Shown here: positions 1-6,537 of the stretch, piece after piece
How positions within the stretch are numbered: position 1 is the stretch's first letter
Layout of the letters: every line of letters starts with the position of its first letter
Assembly (NCBI GenBank): GCA_035631875.1
Contig: DASQHX010000009.1
Coordinates: 301,281 to 365,280, forward strand
DNA from: Nitrosopumilaceae archaeon
GTDB lineage: Archaea; Thermoproteota; Nitrososphaeria; Nitrososphaerales; Nitrosopumilaceae
DNA length: 64,000 nucleotides
Direction of reading: 5' to 3'
Notes under the pieces: model-generated
Told to the model about the DNA's origin: nothing
Databases searched by the model: none
The model's input: only the letters and a program-made list of their open reading frames with translations
Translations under genes and position numbers: made by a program

Positions 1-282
1 TTCACCAACTTTTAGGCTACGTTCAATGTTTACTCTGTCTCCTGATTTTATCATTCCTAGATTTGTTTTTTTCAAAGTTTCACCAATCATTTCAAATTCA
101 GTTTGTTTTTTTGAAACATGTGTAGCAGTAAGGCAGACTCCATTTATTGCAACACTATCACCTATACGAAGGCCTTTTGTAAGATTTCCTAAATCTATTG
201 TTATTTTTGCTGCACTACGATTTTGTGTTTTAATAGCAAATTTCGTAACAATTCCCCGTCCCTCAATTATACCAGTAAACAC
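1..282 (-). CDS. ribE: Riboflavin synthase (alpha-type), C-terminus beyond the window
   Basis: Catalyses dismutation of two 6,7-dimethyl-8-ribityllumazine to riboflavin. The visible 94 codons begin GTG TTT ACT GGT and read (M)FTGIIEGRGIV, the hallmark N-terminus of the bacterial-type synthase, followed by the GDSVAINGVCLT barrel signature near residues 50-60. Only the first of the two family barrels is inside the window; the frame is open to base 1, so this is a window-edge partial and not a broken gene. Start chosen as GTG at 282 because the family begins with MFTGI. The archaeal lumazine-synthase-like RibC type is excluded by this motif. Confidence 0.88.
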   Translation of the reverse strand, partial: MFTGIIEGRGIVTKFAIKTQNRSAAKITIDLGNLTKGLRIGDSVAINGVCLTATHVSKKQTEFEMIGETLKKTNLGMIKSGDRVNIERSLKVGE

Positions 283-315
283 TTGATTGATTGTGGTTAT
301 TAGATATAAAATGAT

Positions 316-1179
316 TTAGACTGGGATGTTTACGGATTCAAGTAATGTTTTTGCTCTCTTGAAATGAACTTCATCAATCATTTTTCCTTCTACTTTAGTT
401 GCCCCTTTGTTTTTCTTTGTAGATTCTATATATGCCTGACATACCTTCTTTGCCCACTCTATTTCTGCTTGAGTTGGATAGAATATTTTATGTGCTGTAG
501 GAATTTGATTAGGATGAATAATGCTTTTTCCTACATAACCAAGATTTCGTCCAATTATACAGTCTTCTTCTAGACCATTCTCATCATTAAGATCTTGCCA
601 AATTGCATCTATCACGTGTTTTCCTGCAGCTCTTGCATCTATAGGAATTTTTGCTCTTGCATATTTTGCACCTTCTGGTTGTTTTGTATACTCAATACCA
701 AGATCGTTTAGTAAATCAAACACACCAAAGACAAGAGCAGATACTCTATTACTTGATGACGCTATAGAATATGTATTTACAACTCCTTCCGCAGATTCTA
801 TTGATGGTATGATTTCAATTGGTTTTAGTTTATGTTTTTTTTCTAAACTAACAAGTGTTTTTATGATTTTTTTTAATTCAGCTATGTTGTTTACTTTGGG
901 AATAACTATACCATCAATTCCTTTTTGAATTATCTTTGATAAATCTTGTGGAATGATTCCAGAAGCAGGTGAGTTTGTTCTTACATAAACTTCAGCTTTG
1001 TATTCAAAACGTTTACTGAGGGCTTCTTTGATTAGGTTTCTAGCAGATTCTTTTTCTTCGTTAGGGACTGAATCTTCTAAATCAAAACATATGATATCAG
1101 CTGAAAGAGTTTTGGCCTTTTCTAAAAATCTAGAATTATTACCGGGTACAAAAATAAGACTGCGTAAGAGTCTTGCCAT
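316..1179 (-). CDS. HpcH/HpaI aldolase / CitE-like CoA-ester lyase
   Basis: 287-residue protein of the HpcH/HpaI (CitE, malyl-/citramalyl-CoA lyase) TIM-barrel family. N-terminal RSLIFVPGNNSRFLEKA and CFDLEDSVP, then VYVRTNSP (substrate Arg region), IPSIESAEGV (acidic metal ligand) and GVFDLLNDLG are the expected motifs in order. Length fits a stand-alone CitE/malyl-CoA lyase. The substrate cannot be told from the sequence; cleavage or condensation of a 3-hydroxyacyl-CoA such as malyl-, citramalyl- or citryl-CoA is likely. It lies 13 bases downstream of the oxidoreductase gene and is probably co-transcribed with it. Start ATG at 1179. Confidence 0.82.
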   Translation of the reverse strand: MARLLRSLIFVPGNNSRFLEKAKTLSADIICFDLEDSVPNEEKESARNLIKEALSKRFEYKAEVYVRTNSPASGIIPQDLSKIIQKGIDGIVIPKVNNIAELKKIIKTLVSLEKKHKLKPIEIIPSIESAEGVVNTYSIASSSNRVSALVFGVFDLLNDLGIEYTKQPEGAKYARAKIPIDARAAGKHVIDAIWQDLNDENGLEEDCIIGRNLGYVGKSIIHPNQIPTAHKIFYPTQAEIEWAKKVCQAYIESTKKNKGATKVEGKMIDEVHFKRAKTLLESVNIPV

Positions 1180-1192
1180 ACAGAGATTAGAT

Positions 1193-2242
1193 CTATGGTT
1201 TCATTAAGATTTTGCCAACAAGGCCTTTACCCGTTAACATTTTTGTATGAGCCTCGGCAGCATTTTCAAAGCTAAACACAGAATCTATTGTAGCCTTGAT
1301 TTTCTTTTTACCCATCCAGTACAAACCCTGTTCTAATTCTGCTTTGGTTCCTTGTGTTGAACCAAGAATATTAGTTCCCTTAAAGAAGATATGTCGTAAA
1401 TCAGTCTTTGCGTCATAACCTGTGGTTGCACCACATGTTACTAGCGTTCCACCATATTTTAACAAGGTAAGTTGTGCATTCCAATGAGTTTGACCAATGT
1501 GATCAAATGTAATATCTATGCCGCCAAATGGCTTTGCAATTTGTCTGACTTCTTTGCTCCAATCCTCTTTTCTGTGATCTACTGCAAAATCAGCGCCAAT
1601 CTGTTTTAGCTTGTCTAACTTGTCTCCGCTCGCTGTAGAAATTACTGTACAATTGTAGAGTTTTGCAATTTGTATTCCAAAGCTACCAACACCAGAACCA
1701 CCACCCATAATTAAGACAGTTTGTCCTGGTCGTATCTTTGCTCTTCCAACCAACATATGCCATGCTGTTAGTAATGTCATCGATGCAGCTGCTGCTTCAT
1801 CAAAGCTTACACCATCAGGAATTTTTGCAACGTTTACTTCAGGAAGATGAGTTATTTCTGAAAAAGCTCCCCATAATGGACCTGTTTGAAATCCCCAAAT
1901 TGTTCTTTGAACACAATCAAATTCACGACCATCAGTACATGCTTCACATACTCTACACGACATGTTAGAGTGTGAAACAACTCTATCTCCAACTTTGAAA
2001 TTCTTTACGTCTTCGCCAACTGCAATTACTTCACCAGCTGCATCAGAACCTGAAATATGAGGTAATGGTACTGGAACAGGCATTCCCCTCATTCCCCAAA
2101 TATCATTATAATTTAATGCTGTAGATTTTACTTTGAAAACTACTTCGTTTGATTTCGGTTTTGGATCATCTACATCTTTAACTTGTAAGATGGATTTGTA
2201 ATCATCATTTGGAGCATACTTTTCATAAACTACTGCTTTCAT
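1193..2242 (-). CDS. MDR-superfamily zinc-type alcohol dehydrogenase / enoyl-CoA reductase-like oxidoreductase
   Basis: 349-residue medium-chain dehydrogenase/reductase. The GroES-like N-terminal half carries the structural-zinc lobe with four Cys (CRVCEACTDGREFDC, about residues 96-110). The Rossmann half has the GGGSGVG dinucleotide motif near residue 181. At the usual GHE catalytic-zinc site the protein reads HISGSDAAGEV, so at least part of the catalytic zinc site is absent, as in reductase-type MDRs such as acryloyl- or crotonyl-CoA reductases. Pairing with a CoA-ester lyase suggests acyl-CoA metabolism, possibly in the 3-hydroxypropionate/4-hydroxybutyrate carbon fixation context, but that is inference. 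Confidence 0.8.
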   Translation of the reverse strand: MKAVVYEKYAPNDDYKSILQVKDVDDPKPKSNEVVFKVKSTALNYNDIWGMRGMPVPVPLPHISGSDAAGEVIAVGEDVKNFKVGDRVVSHSNMSCRVCEACTDGREFDCVQRTIWGFQTGPLWGAFSEITHLPEVNVAKIPDGVSFDEAAAASMTLLTAWHMLVGRAKIRPGQTVLIMGGGSGVGSFGIQIAKLYNCTVISTASGDKLDKLKQIGADFAVDHRKEDWSKEVRQIAKPFGGIDITFDHIGQTHWNAQLTLLKYGGTLVTCGATTGYDAKTDLRHIFFKGTNILGSTQGTKAELEQGLYWMGKKKIKATIDSVFSFENAAEAHTKMLTGKGLVGKILMKP

Positions 2243-2286
2243 AGATGGTTTCGACTAATTTACCCCTAATATATTTTCCCTAGTAC

Positions 2287-2565
2287 CTATAGGCGATTTA
2301 TTTTAAAATCACGTTTCGGTTGTTGAATTGATTGTAAAATTTGTTTTAATTGATCGTCTGTAATTTGTGTATTTAATTTTCTCTGTGATGCCATACCGAT
2401 AAGATAGTTTTCAACCATAGAAGCAAGTTCTGGTTTTACCATTCTTACATTAGTTAAACGTAATCTTGCTTGTGGTGAGAGAATAGTTCTAAGTGCTTGA
2501 TCCTTCATTGATGCAACTTCTGCATCACTGGGCCTTCTCTCATCACTTTGATTTGGATCGCTCAT
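2287..2565 (-). CDS. DNA-binding protein of the PDCD5 (TFAR19) family
   Basis: 92-residue basic helical protein. The core LSPQARLRLTNVRMVKP followed by VENYLIGMASQ is the archaeal/eukaryal PDCD5 signature. The family is a small three-helix-bundle protein usually annotated as a DNA-binding protein; its role in archaea is not settled. It starts 7 bases downstream of the eS19 stop, so it belongs to the RNase P component 4 - eS19 - PDCD5 unit, a linkage that fits a translation or housekeeping operon. Confidence 0.9.
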   Translation of the reverse strand: MSDPNQSDERRPSDAEVASMKDQALRTILSPQARLRLTNVRMVKPELASMVENYLIGMASQRKLNTQITDDQLKQILQSIQQPKRDFKINRL

Positions 2566-2572
2566 AAGACCA

Positions 2573-3025
2573 CTAGGAATATTTCTTTAAGCTTGGATTC
2601 TTTGTAATTAACTCGTTTAAGATTTCAGTAGATACTCTGTCAATTTTTTTCATTCCTTCATGTGAAACTGTCCTACCTTTTCCTTCTACTTTGTCAAGGT
2701 ATCCCAATTTTTCTAAATTGTGAATAGCTGTTCTAATTATTGCTCCACCTGCATCTCTGTGATGAGCTCCCCCATATCCTACTGCTTTAGCTCCACCATA
2801 CATTCCTCTCAAATCTTTTACACCTACTGGACCATGAAGATATATTTTCCTAAGAAGCGATGCACATCTAGTATACCACCAATCATTTTTTTGTGGAGGC
2901 TTTTCTGCATGTGCTCCTGTTTTTACAAATGGAACCCAAGTTGGGATAGCAATATCTTCTCCTTTTAGAATCTCCGATAATTTGTTGATCAATACATCTG
3001 CTGGTACATCATATGCCTTTGCCAT
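2573..3025 (-). CDS. rps19e: Small ribosomal subunit protein eS19 (S19e)
   Basis: 150-residue archaeal/eukaryal ribosomal protein eS19 of the small subunit, needed for late 18S/16S maturation in relatives. Starts MAKAYDVPADVLINKL; contains the family blocks WWYTRCASLLRKIYLHGPVG and GGAKAVGYGGAHHRDAGG, then the C-terminal VEGKGRTVSHEGMKKID. Full length for the family. Second gene of the rnp4-eS19-PDCD5 unit, 31 bases after rnp4. Confidence 0.96.
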   Translation of the reverse strand: MAKAYDVPADVLINKLSEILKGEDIAIPTWVPFVKTGAHAEKPPQKNDWWYTRCASLLRKIYLHGPVGVKDLRGMYGGAKAVGYGGAHHRDAGGAIIRTAIHNLEKLGYLDKVEGKGRTVSHEGMKKIDRVSTEILNELITKNPSLKKYS

Positions 3026-3056
3026 AAAATTGAAAATTTCAAGTTCGTCTTATAAA

Positions 3057-3428
3057 TCATTGACCTTTTGTAATTGATTTTTGGATGATCTTTCTATAGG
3101 TGTGATTACAAAATCCACAAGTAATACGAATTGATTTTACAGATGACCTTCCTATCCTAATTCTTGCATTTACTCCAGGAGCAGTGAATTTTTTACATTT
3201 TTTACAAAAATTAATTCGTATTTCATATGGCATTCTAATTCGATATTTTGTGCTTAGTTTTTTTGCAATACTAGCTTGTCTCTGAGCTAGTTTAGGATTT
3301 GTTCGTGCGTTTGATATAGCATGTTTAATTAGAATTTGCATCCTTTCTAACGCTATTTGTCGTAGTGCTGGCTTCATGTTAGTTAAATAAATATCAGTTC
3401 TCTTAAAATACATCTTGCTTTCGCTCAT
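3057..3428 (-). CDS. rnp4: Ribonuclease P protein component 4 (Rpr2/Rpp21)
   Basis: 123-residue protein component of archaeal RNase P, which removes 5' leaders from pre-tRNA with the catalytic RNA. The helical N-terminus (LERMQILIKHA) is followed by a zinc ribbon with FCKKCKKF and CGFCNH, the four-Cys site of the Rpr2 family. The ATG at 3428 makes it overlap the divergent nep1 start by 14 bases; an internal ATG at 3413 (MYFKRTD) would remove the overlap and is a real alternative. First gene of the eS19/PDCD5 unit. Confidence 0.92.
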   Translation of the reverse strand: MSESKMYFKRTDIYLTNMKPALRQIALERMQILIKHAISNARTNPKLAQRQASIAKKLSTKYRIRMPYEIRINFCKKCKKFTAPGVNARIRIGRSSVKSIRITCGFCNHTYRKIIQKSITKGQ

Positions 3429-4086
3429 ACTAGTCGAATCTGCTTTGGAATTAGTTCCAAAGGAGCTACAAAATCATAATTCTGTAATAGCATATAGTAA
3501 AAGGGTAAACAAAAAACCGTCCGAAGTAATTTTAGATGTATCTTGGCATTTTGCAGCAATGAAAGGGATCAAAAATGAGATAAAACGGGGTAGACCCGAT
3601 TTAATTCATTTTTGTCTATTAGAAGCTTGTAGCATTCCATTATATTTTGAAAATAAGCTTAGAATCTATGTACATACAATAGATGATAAAGTAATTTTTT
3701 TGGGAGAGAATGTGCGTCTACCAAAATCTTATCATAGATTTGTTGGATTAATTGAAAAGCTATACTCCACTGGAATAATAGAAGAAAGTGGAAAGAAACT
3801 TTTAGAAATAAAAAAAATGGATTTTGGCAAATTAATTGACAAGATTGCCCCAAAAGAAATAATTGGTCTTTCTGAAAAAGGAGCTTCAAGTTCATATGAA
3901 AAACTTGCAAAAACAATCACTAAAGATTCATGTATTGTAATTGGGGGATTCCCTAAAGGCCATTTTTCAGATCAAATAGTAAAAAAGATCAACAATCTTG
4001 TTTCAGTAGATAAAAATCCTCTTGAAGCTCATGTAATCATTTCTCGTATATTATATGAATATGAAAAAGAATTATTATGTAGCTAA
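3415..4086 (+). CDS. nep1: Nep1/Emg1: 16S rRNA pseudouridine N1-methyltransferase
   Basis: 223-residue SPOUT-class methyltransferase that N1-methylates a pseudouridine in the small-subunit rRNA and helps ribosome assembly. Key blocks: LILVESALELVPKEL at the start, SWHFAAMK, RGRPDLIHFCLL (substrate-binding loop), and the SAM-binding knot GGFPKGHFSD near residues 180-190. The only start that keeps the LSLILVESALELVP segment is TTG at 3415; there is no upstream ATG. It is head-to-head with rnp4, so the two promoters must lie inside each other's coding DNA. A tRNA-Gly gene follows 17 bases later on the same strand. Confidence 0.93.
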   Translation: MLSLILVESALELVPKELQNHNSVIAYSKRVNKKPSEVILDVSWHFAAMKGIKNEIKRGRPDLIHFCLLEACSIPLYFENKLRIYVHTIDDKVIFLGENVRLPKSYHRFVGLIEKLYSTGIIEESGKKLLEIKKMDFGKLIDKIAPKEIIGLSEKGASSSYEKLAKTITKDSCIVIGGFPKGHFSDQIVKKINNLVSVDKNPLEAHVIISRILYEYEKELLCS

Positions 4087-4103
4087 AAGATTGGCAGTGT
4101 TAA

Positions 4104-4177
4104 GCGGTCGTAGTATAGTTTGGTTAGTACACTGGCCTTCCAAGCCCGTTACCCGGGTTCAAATCCCGGCGACCGCA
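4104..4177 (+). tRNA. tRNA-Gly (anticodon UCC)
   Basis: Folds as a cloverleaf: acceptor GCGGTCG paired with CGACCGC, discriminator A; short D stem GTA/TAC; anticodon loop CTTCCAA giving anticodon UCC (reads GGA); 4-base variable loop; T arm CCGGG-TTCAAAT-CCCGG. No intron and no encoded CCA. The anticodon stem CTGGC/GCCCG has one U-C mismatch (28-42) among five pairs, which is tolerable but unusual. Confidence 0.95.
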
Positions 4178-4192
4178 TTGTTTCATATTTTA

Positions 4193-5341
4193 TCAAGAAA
4201 TAACTCCTATAGACAGTAGATATTGAATTTCATTTGTAAACGTGTTATCATCTATCAATCCTTCGTACCACCATTCTGCATTATTTTTAAACCATTCAGG
4301 AATTTTACTAGAGCTATTTTTTCCAGTATCAGAGACCATTCCTTCTTGTATGAAAAACTCTATTACTTTATGAAAGTCTGAATTTGGAATGTATTGGTGT
4401 GACCATAAACTTGCTGTCCTTTTAAGCCAAGCTGGCAGTATTTTTACTTCAGCATTAGAAGTCTGATTTTGATTTTCAAAGATATAAAACCACGCAATAC
4501 CTGGTTTTGTGTTGTTTACTAAATGCCCTGTTAATGTAACATTAGTATCAGAAGAAGAAAATATTGGATCAGCCATGTTTGTACCTCGTAACGATATTCT
4601 GATTCCATTAACATATTGTTGATAATCTTGTTGACTGAGTACATTTAGAGAAAATGTACCGTTGAATGTTTCTGATGGGTAAATTTGGGAAATGATTAAT
4701 TTCCCTCCTTCATTTTCTACAAGTTTTTCTGCAAATTGTTCTTGAAGAGGATTAATTATTTTATGAGATCCATCTGCATATGAATAATCAATATTTCCAT
4801 CAGGTGATTTGTTGCAGACATCCTGTTTCCATTTGTCAGATGATTTTATTGCATCAATCATAAGCTGTCCATGTAAAAGCTCATGGTAAAGAATAACCAA
4901 GTTTTCTACTTGATGTACTCTGGGATCTATGCCGGTACCATTAGTGAGAAGATCAGGATTTAATCTCAAGTCATTGTTGCAATCATTAGTTACTTTTCCT
5001 TCTTGTGTAGTAATTTGACACTGCCAAGTATATGTCCCTCCTGTAATTAGATCACCTTGATGAGCTTGAGTCTCATCAAATCGTGCAAGTCTAGTCTTAA
5101 TCACATTTACGACAAGATTGTTGGTATCAGTAGAGTTACATGGAAAAGTTACAACAAGAGGCTTATCAAATGTGCTTAACACGTCACTCACGTTCTTTTT
5201 TTGAATATTCAGTTTTGTAAACTCGGCAAGTAACTGATTGTATAAATCCTGTTCTCTTTTTGTCGGAAGGTCATAAATTCCAAATGCAGGAATCAAGTTT
5301 GCAAGTAAAAATACCATAATAACAAGTGCTATGTATCTCAA
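4193..5341 (-). CDS. Exported HExxH-motif metalloprotease-like protein with C-terminal thaumarchaeal repeat domain
   Basis: 382 residues with a clear signal peptide (hydrophobic stretch of residues 3-21). A central LVILYHELLHGQL segment gives the zinc-protease pattern HELLH near residue 153, and N/T-rich extracellular-type sequence surrounds it. The C-terminus IPEWFKNNAEWWYEGLIDD, followed by an IQYLLSIGV segment, is a repeat-type domain I associate with exported thaumarchaeal proteins; an IPAWLKRTASLW-like half copy (LPAWLKRTASLWSH) precedes it. Proteolytic activity is inferred only from the motif; a third zinc ligand was not identified. Starts ATG at 5341, 26 bases below the next upstream gene. 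Confidence 0.65.
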   Translation of the reverse strand: MRYIALVIMVFLLANLIPAFGIYDLPTKREQDLYNQLLAEFTKLNIQKKNVSDVLSTFDKPLVVTFPCNSTDTNNLVVNVIKTRLARFDETQAHQGDLITGGTYTWQCQITTQEGKVTNDCNNDLRLNPDLLTNGTGIDPRVHQVENLVILYHELLHGQLMIDAIKSSDKWKQDVCNKSPDGNIDYSYADGSHKIINPLQEQFAEKLVENEGGKLIISQIYPSETFNGTFSLNVLSQQDYQQYVNGIRISLRGTNMADPIFSSSDTNVTLTGHLVNNTKPGIAWFYIFENQNQTSNAEVKILPAWLKRTASLWSHQYIPNSDFHKVIEFFIQEGMVSDTGKNSSSKIPEWFKNNAEWWYEGLIDDNTFTNEIQYLLSIGVIS

Positions 5342-5367
5342 CTAAACAACGAATTCCTTATTATTAA

Positions 5368-6495
5368 TTAAGAATTAGGGCTAAGTTGAATTTGGTTTTT
5401 CAATTCATCCCAAGCAGGTTTTAGATTTTTATCTACATCAATTAATCCCATATTGCAAAGTAACGCTGCAGTATTGTTTAACACTATATCATTACCAAAA
5501 CCCACTGGAGATTGATTTAATGAGTTGTAACATGTCTCTACAGGTCTGTCATATTGTCTATACCAAGTTAGAAACTCAAATTGAGAAGTATTTTTTCTGT
5601 AAAAATCATATACTATTTTCATGAATTTTACTTGATCATCTGTTGTTCCATTAATGGATTTTGCTGTACTCCAGCCAACCTCAACTAGGGCAATTTTTTT
5701 ACCTCCTGCAAGATCTATCATTTTTTGCAAGTTTTTACCTTCTACTTCAGGACTTTGCGATTCATATCCTGTTGAGTCTATTGGATAATATGAATAGGCA
5801 ACAAAATCTCCTTGGTTAAGTTTGCCAACAATATCTGTTTGATATTGATTTAATACTGAATTAAGTGAGAACCAATTTCCAAACTTGACATCTGGATGTT
5901 TTGCTTTAAGCTTGGAATAAACCCCATCAAAGAACTGAGCATAATTTTGAATATCGTTAGGATGATCTCTAAAGTATCCATCAACATCGCCGCCAATTAT
6001 GACGTGATCTACTATGTAATATCTAGATAAGACTGCATCAAGAGTTTGTACAGTTTCATCTTGAAGTTTCTGATCAAACTGTGGTTTACCCATCCAACTT
6101 GGAAATGGACCTAGGACACGATCATTAATTACGGAAAAATAAAGTGTTACATTGAGATTTTGTTCTCTGTTTAAACCCATTAGAATATCTGAGGTTTTCC
6201 AGTTGTACTGTCCTTGTTGTGGCTCTATATTTGGCCAAATAAGATAGACGTTACTTCTTCCAATTCCTGTTGATGCAGCTTGTTGATACGCACTTTGTAT
6301 TTCTGCAAGAGTTGGAGTTTGTGTTGGAGGCATTATAACCAAACCAAGTTTGATGTTATGCGATATAGCTGGTTGAATTGGTGGTAGAACTGGTGTAGGT
6401 TGTGATTGTGGTACTATCCATAGTAATACTATAGCGATTATTATAGCTGCAGTTCCTCCAGCTATTGCACCACGTAGAATTTTTTTATTCAACAA
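5368..6495 (-). CDS. Membrane-anchored TIM-barrel glycoside-hydrolase-like protein
   Basis: 375 residues. An N-terminal membrane anchor (about residues 8-28) and a Pro-rich linker precede a barrel-like domain: LIWPNIEPQQGQYNW (typical of clan-A glycosidases), VTLYFSVIND, HVIIGGDVDGYFRD, VKFGNWFSL, FVAYSYYPID, IALVEVGWSTA and FLTWYRQYDRP. The EVGWST segment supplies the likely nucleophile Glu. Where related barrels usually carry a G-N-E acid/base motif this protein reads GGDVDGY, so activity may be altered or lost. Adjacent to another exported protein with the same orientation. Could act on surface glycans, but no substrate is evident. Confidence 0.6.
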   Translation of the reverse strand: MLNKKILRGAIAGGTAAIIIAIVLLWIVPQSQPTPVLPPIQPAISHNIKLGLVIMPPTQTPTLAEIQSAYQQAASTGIGRSNVYLIWPNIEPQQGQYNWKTSDILMGLNREQNLNVTLYFSVINDRVLGPFPSWMGKPQFDQKLQDETVQTLDAVLSRYYIVDHVIIGGDVDGYFRDHPNDIQNYAQFFDGVYSKLKAKHPDVKFGNWFSLNSVLNQYQTDIVGKLNQGDFVAYSYYPIDSTGYESQSPEVEGKNLQKMIDLAGGKKIALVEVGWSTAKSINGTTDDQVKFMKIVYDFYRKNTSQFEFLTWYRQYDRPVETCYNSLNQSPVGFGNDIVLNNTAALLCNMGLIDVDKNLKPAWDELKNQIQLSPNS

Positions 6496-6537
6496 TAGTT
6501 TCAGTAATTGAAGATGCTAAAAGAGTTTGGAATCGTT

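Noticed and set aside
26-286. Plus-strand open frame over the window start
   Set aside because: It is antisense to the riboflavin synthase N-terminus (FTGIIEGRGIV), which is unmistakable.
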